A DNA stretch of 64,000 bases from the NCBI RefSeq assembly GCF_030398385.1, contig NZ_JAOAOQ010000016.1, forward strand, positions 1 through 64,000. The letters run 5' to 3'. Made by a program: the position numbers and the translations under genes. The DNA comes from Aquibium sp. ELW1220. GTDB taxonomy: Bacteria > Pseudomonadota > Alphaproteobacteria > Rhizobiales > Rhizobiaceae. Numbering within the stretch: position 1 is the stretch's first letter; each line of letters opens with the position of its first letter. This document shows positions 16,863 through 25,277 of the stretch, piece by piece. A model generated the notes under the pieces. It was given only the letters and a program-made list of their open reading frames with translations. It did not search any database and was not told where the DNA came from.

Positions 16863-18527
16863 TCAGGCAGCCTTGCGCTCGCCGATCTTCGCCGCTGTCG
16901 CCTCGGGCGCCGGGAAGACGAATTCGAAGCGGGCTCCGCGCGGAACGAGGTTCTGCGCCGTCAACCGTCCACCGAGCCAGTCCGTGTATCGACGGGCCAG
17001 ACGCAGTCCCAGCCCCGACCGCTCCTGCGAAGCCCCCGGGACCGGGCTGTCGCTGGTCATGAACTGGGCGAGGCGTTCGGCAGGGATTCCGGGGCCTTCG
17101 TCAGAGACATCGATGACGATGCGTGCATCCTCCCGTCGGGCACCGATCCGGATCGTCCCCGCCGGGGGCGAATGGCGGATCGCGTTGTCGATCACGGTGT
17201 CGAGGATGTGCTCGATTTCGGTCGGATAGGACGCGCGCAGGCCTTCGGCAATGTTCATGTCCAGCGCCAGCGTGTTGTGCAGCAGGGGCAGCCGGTGGGC
17301 GACGAGGACACGCCGCACGATCGCCGCCAGGTCGTCGGTCTGGGTGCCGGACGGCGAGCGTTGATCGCCGTCCGTCGAGATCAGGCCGCTGATGCGGACC
17401 ATCAGCGCCTTGCAGGTCTCACGGATCACCGCGAGCGTGGCGGTGAGCGTGCTCATGTCGAGTTCGCCGCGGGAAGCCGAAGTCTCCAGCGCCTCGATGG
17501 TGTTGCTCACTCCCGCAAGCGGGCTCCTGAGATCATGCGCGACGAGCACCATCAGGGTTTCGCGCTGGTCGAGCAGTTGCTCGACGGTTCTCGTGCGGGC
17601 CAGCACGCGCTGCTCCAGTTCGGCTTTGATCCGCTCCGCTTCGGCCACCGCCGCCGAGACGCAGAGCGTCACGATGGCGAGCACCGCGAGGTAGATCTGG
17701 AGATAGACCAGCGAACGCCAGGGCAGTTCGGACGGAAACACCACGAAACCGTTCAGCGTCCCGATCGACGCCCCGGCCGTCACCAGGGCGATCGCCGCCA
17801 GCGCTCCGCCGGCGCCGAAGCGGAATGCCGCCCAGACGAGGAGCGGCGCGATCATGTAGGGCGTCGGCCACTCCGATATCCGCTCGGTGAGATAGAGGCC
17901 GCACAAGGCCTGGATGGCGAGGCAAAGGGCCAGGAACAGCGCGACGGCCTCCAGCGGGCGGCCCGCAACCGGCGTACGGACGCGGTTCGACAGGGCCAGA
18001 ACGGTCAGCCCGGTGAAGATGAGGATGCCGGCCGCGTTCGCGACATACCAGGTGAGGCCCACTTCGAAGAAGCCGTCGCTCCGCGTGTCGACGAGGAAGG
18101 AGCTTGCCGTCACCCCGCAGATGACGCTGATCAGGGGCGGAAACACCGGCGCGAGCAGCAGGAAACGGATGACGCCCTTGGTGTGGAAGAGGAACGACTG
18201 GCCAAAGGCATGGCGTTCGATGAAGAAGGCCGTCAGCAGCGCTTCGCCCGTATTGGCCACGGCGATCAGGATCGCCAGCAGAGCCGCGACGTCCAGGGGC
18301 AGCCCGACCCCGATGTTGATGGCGAGGTTCACCGCGAAGGATCCGACGGTGACGCTTGGCCAGTAGGCCCGCCCCTTCGCCAGGATCAGGCCGGTTGCGA
18401 AGCCCGACGGCACCCAGACCGCGGCCGCGTTCCACTGCACCGAAGCGGTCGACAGCGACAACGCGCCGAGCAGCACGTAGACGAGGGCGTAGCCGAGAAG
18501 CCTGATCTTGTCCGCACCCTCGTTCAA
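16863..18527 (-). CDS. MASE1-domain sensor histidine kinase
   Basis: 554 residues. The N-terminal ~300 form a MASE1-type integral membrane sensor with about eight helices (LLGYALVYVLLGALSL, VWVPSGFATGLILAKG, YWPSVTVGSFAVNLAIN). A coiled linker leads to the kinase core: H-box MVLVAHDLRSPLAGVSN, N-box HILDTVIDNAIRHS, G1 VSDEGPGIP and G2 GLGLRLARRY. It is therefore an autophosphorylating kinase. The TTG at 18527 is chosen because GGGAGG lies 9 nt upstream and the membrane domain begins soon after; longer forms to 19139 read as low-quality sequence. The ligand is unknown. Likely partner is the orphan NarL-type regulator at 10602. Confidence 0.85.
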   Translation of the reverse strand: MNEGADKIRLLGYALVYVLLGALSLSTASVQWNAAAVWVPSGFATGLILAKGRAYWPSVTVGSFAVNLAINIGVGLPLDVAALLAILIAVANTGEALLTAFFIERHAFGQSFLFHTKGVIRFLLLAPVFPPLISVICGVTASSFLVDTRSDGFFEVGLTWYVANAAGILIFTGLTVLALSNRVRTPVAGRPLEAVALFLALCLAIQALCGLYLTERISEWPTPYMIAPLLVWAAFRFGAGGALAAIALVTAGASIGTLNGFVVFPSELPWRSLVYLQIYLAVLAIVTLCVSAAVAEAERIKAELEQRVLARTRTVEQLLDQRETLMVLVAHDLRSPLAGVSNTIEALETSASRGELDMSTLTATLAVIRETCKALMVRISGLISTDGDQRSPSGTQTDDLAAIVRRVLVAHRLPLLHNTLALDMNIAEGLRASYPTEIEHILDTVIDNAIRHSPPAGTIRIGARREDARIVIDVSDEGPGIPAERLAQFMTSDSPVPGASQERSGLGLRLARRYTDWLGGRLTAQNLVPRGARFEFVFPAPEATAAKIGERKAA

Positions 18528-19208
18528 GACCGGAGACCTCCCGCGGACCCGTACTTCGCCACGATTGCGGAGCCGATGCACGACCGGCAGCCTTGGCCCC
18601 CCGCAGGAATGGATCGGATGGTCTGCATCACACCAGTCTGTTCCCGTTAACCATCGATACTGCCTCCAGTCCCTCGCCCGCGCTATCCCCGGAAAGCGGA
18701 AGAACGCAATTTTTGCGGGTTCCTCCAGACCGACCGGGCAAGAAAAGGGAAAAACCGCCTCGGCAGAAAGCTGCTTTCCCGGTCTCAACCACACGCAGCG
18801 ATCTTCCGCCGTGATGTCCGGCACAGCGGTCGCGCAGGCCCGTGCTATCGTGCCGCTGGTTCCCGTCGGCCAGGCATTCGCGCTGGCGCGAGATGCAGAA
18901 GAACCGGTGGGAGGCTTGTCTGACGGTGCGAACATCGGGTGACGAACGGGGCTCAACGTCCGGGCGGCGCCCATCCTCCCTTCACGACCGGATAACGCAG
19001 TGCTCCGGCGGCTGCGCCGCCGTCGCCGTGTCGCACGCGCATCGGGAGCCGCCGCACGACGGGCAGCGGCCCGATTCCCGCAGCACCCGGCAGTCAGGCT
19101 TCCGCGGATGGAGCGGCATGTGAAGTCGGGCCAGAGCATGGAGCGGGCGGGCGCCCCGAGCCGGGCCGGTCACTCCGGACCGTCGGGCGCGCCTTCCATG
19201 CGACTGCC
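18528..19208. other. Long intergenic region (divergent promoters)
   Basis: 681 bp between the outward-facing kinase gene and the operon starting at 19209. All frames are short or compositionally unconvincing. An AT-richer patch at about 18630-18790 is the most likely place for promoters. I see no RNA gene or clear repeat. Confidence 0.35.
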
Positions 19209-19571
19209 ATGGTGAATTCGATAAACAACGGGAGCGGCCCGCAGATCCAGCCGCGCACCAGCGGCTCGGAAAAGGGATCGGCCGCAGACGCGATAAGGAC
19301 GGCGACGTCGCTCACGCAACTGCGCTTCACCGCCGGCGACATGCGCGAGGTTCCGGTCCAGGACGGCGCGACCGGCGGCAGAACCGCCGATTTCATGCGC
19401 CTGCTTTCACTCGGCTCCGACGCGCTGTCACCCGGAGAGACGCAACAGGAAAAAGCGTCGGTCGGCGCGCGCCTGCGGCTCGAGGCGCTCGACCGGACCG
19501 TCCTGTCCAGGGATGAGATGGCGATTCTCGACGAGATCGTGTCGTCGATCGTCGGAAGAAGCGATCGATGA
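19209..19571 (+). CDS. Small T3SS-locus protein of unknown function
   Basis: 120 residues, hydrophilic, with a Ser/Gly/Gln-rich N-terminus (MVNSINNGSGPQIQPRTSG) typical of T3SS-exported proteins and a helical C-terminal part (ARLRLEALDRTVLSRDEMAILDEIVSSIVG). Its stop overlaps the next start (ATGATG), so it is co-translated with the 340-residue gene. Its start region slightly resembles that of the small protein at 29354 (MVNNSLPVSVPRPS). Early substrate, small chaperone or regulator are all open. Confidence 0.5.
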   Translation: MVNSINNGSGPQIQPRTSGSEKGSAADAIRTATSLTQLRFTAGDMREVPVQDGATGGRTADFMRLLSLGSDALSPGETQQEKASVGARLRLEALDRTVLSRDEMAILDEIVSSIVGRSDR

Positions 19572-20590
19572 TGTCGCTGCTCGATATCCGGCGGGCGATC
19601 CTCGAATCGCAGCCTGCCGCCATCAACAGGCTCGCGCGAATCCTCCTGGCGGCTTTCCTGCGCGAAGCCGGACCCGACGGAGACTGGCAGTCCGTGGCGC
19701 GACGCCACCTCCACCGGATGGCCGCAGGCGCACTGCTGGAAGAACGCGCCCTCGGCGAGCAACACGCCATGGCGTTCGTGGGCACCACGCTGGCGCCGGT
19801 CGCCGGTCTTGCGCCGATCTATCGCGGCGCCGGCGAGACGGATCTGGCCGAACTGGCGAATCTGCTCGCCGGGATCGGAACGGAACGACTGGCCGCCGAA
19901 GCGCGCTGGAAAGCGGTCGGAAATGCACGGGAAGCCGTCCTGACCGCCTTGTCCCGGTCGCGGGAGAGCGGCTCCGCCTCCGCGCCTTCCTCCGTCGCCG
20001 GTCGCGAGACGAAAGCCGCCCTTCGTCGCCTCTTCTCCGTCGCCGCGCCTGCGTTGCGGCTCGAGCTGGCGCTCGACGCCTCGCAGTGGATCGCGGCGCA
20101 AGCTCCGAAGCTGCCGCTGTCGACCCTCGCGCGCACGCCCTACGAGGAGATGCTCGTCCGCGAGATCGACCTCCTCGAGGAACTCGTCTCCGCCTATCTG
20201 GGAGAGCGCTGGTTCCGGGATTCGCGCTACTGGACCCTGTTCGCAGCCATTCCCCAGGAGGCTCTCGGCTTTCTCGGACGCGCATTCGGCGAGGGCGGCG
20301 ACGACGGGCTGCTGCGTTCCGTCGGATCCGCGATCGTCGTTCCGGCGCTCGACCGGCTCGACCAGCTCGACTTCGACGGCCGGGACGCGGACGGGTTTGC
20401 GACGGTCGTCGAGCTCGGGCGCCGGCTCGCGGACTGGCTTGAAAAACTGATCGCCCCCGAACCGTCTCTGCCGTTGCAGGATCCGCGCCGACCCGCCCTG
20501 GAACGGCTTCGCGCCCGCCACGGTCTCGCGATGGACGTCCTCCTCGTCGATCTGCGAAGGAGGTGCGTCGATGCCACCCGCCCGGCCTGA
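19568..20590 (+). CDS. T3SS-locus protein of unknown function, helical
   Basis: 340 residues, predicted mostly alpha-helical and soluble, without signal peptide, membrane segment or known catalytic motif. It contains Arg/Leu-rich helices such as IRRAILESQPAAINRLARIL, MLVREIDLLEELVSAYLGERWF and ALERLRARHGLAMDVLLVDLRRR. It overlaps both neighbours: the upstream gene by 4 nt, and the L,D-transpeptidase by 20 nt. SctK and SctW are already accounted for elsewhere, so it is not one of those by elimination. Confidence 0.5.
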   Translation: MMSLLDIRRAILESQPAAINRLARILLAAFLREAGPDGDWQSVARRHLHRMAAGALLEERALGEQHAMAFVGTTLAPVAGLAPIYRGAGETDLAELANLLAGIGTERLAAEARWKAVGNAREAVLTALSRSRESGSASAPSSVAGRETKAALRRLFSVAAPALRLELALDASQWIAAQAPKLPLSTLARTPYEEMLVREIDLLEELVSAYLGERWFRDSRYWTLFAAIPQEALGFLGRAFGEGGDDGLLRSVGSAIVVPALDRLDQLDFDGRDADGFATVVELGRRLADWLEKLIAPEPSLPLQDPRRPALERLRARHGLAMDVLLVDLRRRCVDATRPA

Positions 20591-21251
20591 GCGCACCGGC
20601 TGTCCGGCCGCTCGTCCATCGGGCGTCGACCGGCGCGCCTTCGTGGCAATGCTCCTCTCCTTCGCCGCAGCCGGATGCGCGAGTGATGGCGCCGACGGCG
20701 AACTGCTGGAGGTCGATTATCCACGGCCGGTCTTCGAGGAGGCACATTTCGTGCCCGGCGTGCCGTCCGGCGTCCTGCGCCGGAAGCACCGGCGGCAGAT
20801 CGTCGCCTACCCGACCGCCGAGCAGCAGGGAACCGTGGTGGTGGATACGGGCACGCGCTTCCTCTACCTCGTCCACCCCGGCGGCCGCGCGATCCGCTAT
20901 GGGATCGGCATCGGCCGCGACGGCTTCCTGTGGAAGGGGCGGGCCATCGTCGGCGCAAAGCGCGAGTGGCCGACCTGGACGCCTCCGCCGGAGATGATCG
21001 CACGCGATCCGCGTCTGGGAGCCCTCGGTGGCGCAGCCGGCGGGATGGCGGGAGGCACCGACAATCCGCTCGGAGCCCGCGCCCTCTATCTCCACCGCGA
21101 CGGGCGCGACACGCTCTACCGTATCCACGGCACGACCGACGCGGGATCGATCGGTTCGGACGTCACGTCCGGCTGCGTGCGGATGCTGAACATCGACGTC
21201 ATCGATCTCTACCGCCGCGTCCCCCAGGGCGCCACGGTCGTCGTTCTCTGA
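20571..21251 (+). CDS. L,D-transpeptidase (YkuD) lipoprotein
   Basis: 226 residues. The YkuD catalytic motif is near the end: RIHGTTDAGSIGSDVTSGC followed by VRM, with His, Ser and nucleophile Cys in the usual HGT...SxGCxRM order. The N-terminus has a twin-arginine-like DRRAF, a hydrophobic stretch and lipobox-like AAAGC (about residues 33-37), suggesting a membrane-anchored periplasmic enzyme. The family makes 3-3 peptidoglycan cross-links or attaches proteins to peptidoglycan. Operon position with two secretion-locus genes suggests it prepares or anchors the machine at the cell wall. That is inference: similar enzymes are common in Rhizobiales outside such loci. Confidence 0.8.
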   Translation: MPPARPERTGCPAARPSGVDRRAFVAMLLSFAAAGCASDGADGELLEVDYPRPVFEEAHFVPGVPSGVLRRKHRRQIVAYPTAEQQGTVVVDTGTRFLYLVHPGGRAIRYGIGIGRDGFLWKGRAIVGAKREWPTWTPPPEMIARDPRLGALGGAAGGMAGGTDNPLGARALYLHRDGRDTLYRIHGTTDAGSIGSDVTSGCVRMLNIDVIDLYRRVPQGATVVVL

Positions 21252-21275
21252 GGTTCGGCCACAGGCCCGGCCCGG

Positions 21276-22790
21276 TCAGATCTGGAAGCGATGCCGCCGC
21301 GAAAGGCTTTTCTTGATCTGGTCGGCCATGTCCTCGGCCCATTCCGGCAGGCGGGTGCCCTTGCGCAGGAGATCCTCGACGGACTTCTCGACCTCGCGCA
21401 AGGCGGACGTCAGCGCGACGAGCCAGGCCATGAGTTTCACGGCCTCCTTCTTCTCCACACGGGCGAACAGGTCCTGCAGCGCCTTCAGCAGGCGTGCATT
21501 GGCACCGATCGACGTCAGGTAGGCGATCATCTCTTCCGGCGTCAGCTTGAACTCTTCGGCGCCCGCTGCTGCGAGTTGCGCTCCCGCCCGACGGGCATCC
21601 GCCGCATGGGCCGGGTTCTCGAGCGCGCGCGGAAAGGGCCAGCCCGGAATCATCGCGGCATTGAGGATCACCGCGGCCAGCATGTCGCGCGAGACCGCCT
21701 GATCCGGGCGGTTGCCGAGCGCCGCGATGGCGGCGAGGAACGCTTCTGCCGCGACCGCAGGCATGCTGCCCGCCGCCGCCGCCGGCCCGGCGATCGACGA
21801 CGTGCGGATGGTATCGATGCCCTCGGCGGCGCCGGGGACCGTGACGGCGGCAAGGAAGGCTGCGGCTTCCGCAGGCGAGAGCAGGGACGGTGCCGGTGCC
21901 CGCGCCGCGGCCGGCACGCCGGCCGCCTGCGGCAGACCCGGATCGGCGACCGGGAGACCGTGCAGTGCTGCTGCATCCGCCACGGCGCTGGCGGCAGGCC
22001 CTGCCTGGGCGCCCTCCCCGGCAAGCAGCGCCGGAAGGATCGGGACGCCGGCCGGCGTTGCCGCCTGTCCCTGCTGACTGGCGACCAAGGCCGCCGCGGC
22101 GCCCGCCGGAAGCGGCGCGCCGGTGGGGGCCGCCCGCCTCGGATCGGCCGGTGCGGGACCGTCGTCCCTGCTTGTGCCACCCTCCGCCGCATCGCCCTGT
22201 TGGCCGCCCGCGGCGGCGGCGATCGCCGCCGTCTGGCCGGGTATTCGGGGCGGCTGTCGCAGCGGCGGTTGTCCGGCCTCCTCCATGGTCTGCAGATCGG
22301 CGGTCCCGGCCGCTGCGGCGCTGGTCTGCGGCGGTTCGGTCCTTTCGCCGGAGGGACCGAGCGGCCGCGGAAGTCCGGCGAGCGTCAGGGAAGCGGCGGG
22401 GGTCATCCGCAGGCGCTGGACCGTGTCCGCCGCCGCGGCGGTCGCAGGCCGCTCGTCCGCTGCCGCGCGCATGGCGGGCTCGAGTTGGTCCGGCACCACG
22501 TCGCTCGCGAGCCTGCCAGGCAGCGTCCCTGCCGCAGGAGAGGAGGAAACCGGAAGCGCCTGCTGCGGCTGAAAGGCCTCCCCGCTGCGCGCACGCGCGG
22601 ATGCTGCGCCCTCCGCCTGTCGCGGATCCGCCGGGCGGTCGGAGAAGCCCGCCCGGGACGCCTCCGGCAAAGCAGCGCCACCGTGCGGAGCGGCTGTCGG
22701 CGGCGCTTCGCCCAGGATGTCCTTGCTGAGCTGGGCGATCAGCGCGCCCTGCATCAGCCTGACATAGACGGCGCTGAAATCCCCTCCCAC
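21276..22790 (-). CDS. Ala/Pro-rich protein with conserved helical C-terminus, candidate T3SS substrate
   Basis: About 504 residues. A long central part is low-complexity Ala/Pro/Gly/Gln (about residues 30-330). The C-terminal ~150 residues are helical and charged (FKLTPEEMIAYLTSIGANARLLKALQDL, REVEKSVEDLLRKGTRLPEWAEDMADQIKKSL). It is the last gene of the 28841-to-21276 translocator operon, starting 2 nt after the stop of the TPR gene. I chose GTG 22790 (GGDFSAVYVRLMQGALIA); an ATG 12 codons further is also possible. The layout of disordered region plus helical end fits a secreted protein or a length-control protein of SctP/FliK style, although a better SctP candidate lies at 52049. Confidence 0.5.
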   Translation of the reverse strand: MGGDFSAVYVRLMQGALIAQLSKDILGEAPPTAAPHGGAALPEASRAGFSDRPADPRQAEGAASARARSGEAFQPQQALPVSSSPAAGTLPGRLASDVVPDQLEPAMRAAADERPATAAAADTVQRLRMTPAASLTLAGLPRPLGPSGERTEPPQTSAAAAGTADLQTMEEAGQPPLRQPPRIPGQTAAIAAAAGGQQGDAAEGGTSRDDGPAPADPRRAAPTGAPLPAGAAAALVASQQGQAATPAGVPILPALLAGEGAQAGPAASAVADAAALHGLPVADPGLPQAAGVPAAARAPAPSLLSPAEAAAFLAAVTVPGAAEGIDTIRTSSIAGPAAAAGSMPAVAAEAFLAAIAALGNRPDQAVSRDMLAAVILNAAMIPGWPFPRALENPAHAADARRAGAQLAAAGAEEFKLTPEEMIAYLTSIGANARLLKALQDLFARVEKKEAVKLMAWLVALTSALREVEKSVEDLLRKGTRLPEWAEDMADQIKKSLSRRHRFQI

Positions 22791-22792
22791 GG

Positions 22793-23365
22793 TCAGGCGC
22801 CTCGCCTGACCTCGAGCGCGCGCTTGAAGCGCGCCGTCTCGTCCTGGATGGGCGGCGTCAGCTGTTCGATCCCCGCCTCGACGCGCGGGAGAAGCGCCGC
22901 AGCAGCCTGAAACTCGCCGCGCCGCATATGCGCCTCGAGCAGGTGGAACAGGGGAACCGCCCAGTCCTCCCGCAGGCTGCTGGCCGTCGAGAACGCCACC
23001 ATGGCGCCGTTGAAGTCCTCGCGGACCCTGGCGCAGATGCCAAGGCCCATCCAGTGGTCGGCGCGCTTGCCGTCGAGGGTGCAAAGCGTCCGGAACAGCG
23101 CCTCGGAGCGGTCGACATGGCCGGCATCGAACAGCGCGAAGGCGCGGGCATAGAGATTTTCGATCAGCTGCGGCGAGAGGCCGAGCGCGTCGGCGGGCGG
23201 CGTTCCGGCGTCCAGCGCCTGCGCCAGCCCACCGAAGGCCCGCCCGCCCAACGTGTCGAACAGCGCCTGCAGGACGCCGATGTCCTCGGGGCCGAGGCCG
23301 AAGAGTCGCTGCAGCACGCCCCCCTCGGCCGGTCGGTCGGCATCGCTCGCCGCTTCGGTCGCCAC
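22793..23365 (-). CDS. TPR protein, SycD/LcrH-like, in translocator operon
   Basis: About 190 residues with tandem TPR helices in the arrangement of class II secretion chaperones (LYARAFALFDAGHVDRSEALFRTLCTLDGKRADHWMGLGIC, split over about residues 75-115). The pattern LSPQLIENLYARAFALFDAG closely parallels LDKKHTEALYEKGYDLLQVG in the chaperone at 26553. GTG 23365 is used; upstream sequence in this frame is non-coding. It may serve the downstream Ala/Pro-rich protein. Confidence 0.65.
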   Translation of the reverse strand: MATEAASDADRPAEGGVLQRLFGLGPEDIGVLQALFDTLGGRAFGGLAQALDAGTPPADALGLSPQLIENLYARAFALFDAGHVDRSEALFRTLCTLDGKRADHWMGLGICARVREDFNGAMVAFSTASSLREDWAVPLFHLLEAHMRRGEFQAAAALLPRVEAGIEQLTPPIQDETARFKRALEVRRGA

Positions 23366-23375
23366 CGCCGGACGC

Positions 23376-23837
23376 CTAGCCGCGGTCGGAGAGCGCGAGA
23401 ATCCGCTCGGCGCGCTGTCGGATGCCGGCATCGTCCGGCACGCGGGAGAGCCGGATCGCATCGGCGAGGTCTTCGCGCGCCTCCTCCGCGAGGCCGAGGC
23501 CGAGACAGGCCCGTCCCGAGATGAAATAGCCGCGCGGGTCCGTCGGCAGCGCGGCAATCACCGCCGCCGCCGCCTGGAGCGCCAGGTCGAAATGGCCGAG
23601 CGCGATGGAGGCGTCCGCCAGGCCGATCTGGAAACCGACGTCGTCGGGCGCCATCACCACGAGCAGGCAGTAGATGCGCTGCGCGCCGGCGAAATCGCCA
23701 GCCATCAGCTTCAGGTGGCCGACATGCGCCAGAGCACGAAGTTCGCTCGTCTGCAGGCCGTAGCTGTCGCGCAAGGCCTTGCCGAGCCTCTCCAGGTCCC
23801 CCGCCTCCCCTATCGCCGCGTCCATGTCTTGCATTCC
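23376..23837 (-). CDS. TPR protein, SycD-like chaperone candidate
   Basis: About 153 residues of TPR helices: LAHVGHLKLMAGDFAGAQRI, VGFQIGLADASIALGHFDLA, PRGYFISGRACLGLGLAEEA. The start at 23837 (ATGCAAGACATGGAC) has AAGGA in front. A GTG at 23855, just after the upstream stop, is the alternative. It lies between a CesT-type chaperone gene and another TPR gene in the translocator operon. A scaffolding or substrate-binding role is inferred from the repeats. Confidence 0.6.
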   Translation of the reverse strand, partial: GMQDMDAAIGEAGDLERLGKALRDSYGLQTSELRALAHVGHLKLMAGDFAGAQRIYCLLVVMAPDDVGFQIGLADASIALGHFDLALQAAAAVIAALPTDPRGYFISGRACLGLGLAEEAREDLADAIRLSRVPDDAGIRQRAERILALSDRG

Positions 23838-23859
23838 TTTCCTTGTTTCCGCCACCGCT

Positions 23860-24378
23860 TCAGGGACGGAAGATGAATTCGTCGGCCGCCGGGGCCGGTT
23901 GGCCGCGAAGGCCCGCCATCGCTCCCGGAACCCCCGAGGCGTCGAGATGCGCGCCCTGCCAGTCCGCCTGCTCGATCAGATCCTCGATGGCGGTCTTCAG
24001 CGCAGCACCGACCTGGTTGCGCGGCATCGAGAGCGTCACGCGCGCCTGAAGGTGCAGCCGCATTGCATCGGCCTCGCCAGGCACGGGCTCCATTCCGGCG
24101 CTGGCGCCGTTCGACGCAGCGAGGCCCAGCGCCGTCTGCAGCACGGAAGCGATCTGGCGCTCGCGCAGGGCGGCATCGGCTCCGAACCGCGGACCATCGG
24201 TCGTCTCGATCAGCACCGAGCGCTCGTTCGGCGAGAGGCTCAGCCTGAGCGCGACCTCTCCCGTCCGCGCATCGACCGAGATCTCGTGCCGTCCGCCGGC
24301 GATCTCGTCGCGCAGCGGCGCCGGCAGGTCGAGAAGCACGTAGAGCGCGTCGAGCGCCTGCGCGAAGCTCGTCTCCAT
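23860..24378 (-). CDS. Class I (CesT/SycE-type) secretion chaperone
   Basis: 172 residues, acidic, with the CesT fold pattern. An N-terminal helix (METSFAQALDALYVLLDLP) is followed by alternating strands (HEISVDARTGEVALRLSLSP, ERSVLIETTDGPRF), a long helix and a final helix (VGAALKTAIEDLIEQADW). Such dimers bind N-terminal segments of exported proteins. It lies directly downstream of sctB. Confidence 0.65.
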   Translation of the reverse strand: METSFAQALDALYVLLDLPAPLRDEIAGGRHEISVDARTGEVALRLSLSPNERSVLIETTDGPRFGADAALRERQIASVLQTALGLAASNGASAGMEPVPGEADAMRLHLQARVTLSMPRNQVGAALKTAIEDLIEQADWQGAHLDASGVPGAMAGLRGQPAPAADEFIFRP

Positions 24379-24402
24379 CGCTTTTCCTCCGGCCCGCGCC
24401 CG

Positions 24403-25245
24403 TCAGCCGCGCGTGATCGAGGACATGCGCTCGATCTCGGCGTTGCGGATCTCCTTCATGAACTGGATCACCGACTGGATGACCTGGGTGAGATCCTCCG
24501 AGAACTTCTTCTCGATGTCCTGCTGGTTCAGCGAGTCCTGCGAGCCGGCCTGCATTTCCTGGCTGTCGGCCTGGAGATTGCTGGCGTCGGCCTGCTGCAT
24601 CGCCCCCGCCTGCTGGCCGCCGCTGCCGGCGATCGAGCTGCCCGCGCCGGTGAAGGCGTTGATGGCCTGCTGCTGGGCGGTGTGGATCGTGCTCGCCTTG
24701 TTCATCACGGCGTCCGATCCGAACTTCATGTTCGAGAACTTCACCTGCATGCCGAGCGACAAGCTACCGCCGAGGATCTGCATGGCGCCGCTGATGATGC
24801 CGCCGACGAGGGAGGAAATCGCCGCGTCTTCCTGCTTGTCGGCCGCGTCGCGGCTCAGCTGCGCGCCTTCCAGCATCTGCGTCTTCGCCATCTCGCGCGC
24901 ATTGGCGCGCTGCTCCACCGCATTCTGGCGCTGCGAGTTCATGAGCTCGATCAGCGCGGCGAACAGCGCGGTTCGGTCGCTGGCTCCGGCGATGAATTCC
25001 TTCAGCTTGGCGGTCAGCGCTTCCGGAGTCACGCCGGGCGGCAGCTTGAAGGTTTCGGGCCCGGTCATGGACTTGCCGTTCGACTTGCCGCTGGTTCCGC
25101 CGATGATCTCCTTCAGCATGTCCGGGGTGAAGGTGATCCCCGTCATCCCGCCGGAGGTCGTCTTCGGAGGCTGCTTGGTCTCGCCGGTCTGGCCTGGAAT
25201 GACGGTCGTCGGCTGGCCGACATTGGTGGTGTTGATCGTGTTCAT
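24403..25245 (-). CDS. sctB: T3SS minor translocator SctB (IpaC/YopD-like)
   Basis: 280 residues. The N-terminus is Thr/Gly/Gln-rich and disordered. A single strong hydrophobic region lies at about residues 144-165 (ISSLVGGIISGAMQILGG), then a Gln/Ala/Ser-rich segment and a C-terminal amphipathic coiled helix (DIEKKFSEDLTQVIQSVIQF). This is the architecture of IpaC/SipC/EspB/YopD, the small pore subunit in the host membrane. It lies between sctE and a class I chaperone gene. Sequence identity to known families will be low; the call relies on order and architecture. Confidence 0.75.
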   Translation of the reverse strand: MNTINTTNVGQPTTVIPGQTGETKQPPKTTSGGMTGITFTPDMLKEIIGGTSGKSNGKSMTGPETFKLPPGVTPEALTAKLKEFIAGASDRTALFAALIELMNSQRQNAVEQRANAREMAKTQMLEGAQLSRDAADKQEDAAISSLVGGIISGAMQILGGSLSLGMQVKFSNMKFGSDAVMNKASTIHTAQQQAINAFTGAGSSIAGSGGQQAGAMQQADASNLQADSQEMQAGSQDSLNQQDIEKKFSEDLTQVIQSVIQFMKEIRNAEIERMSSITRG

Positions 25246-25277
25246 CGTTCGGTCCTGTCGGTTTGCCGCCTTCGTCC

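Noticed and set aside
15912..18650. 912-codon plus-strand frame across the ExbD-like and kinase genes
   Set aside because: It crosses two convergent genes with recognisable motifs on each strand and has no motif itself.
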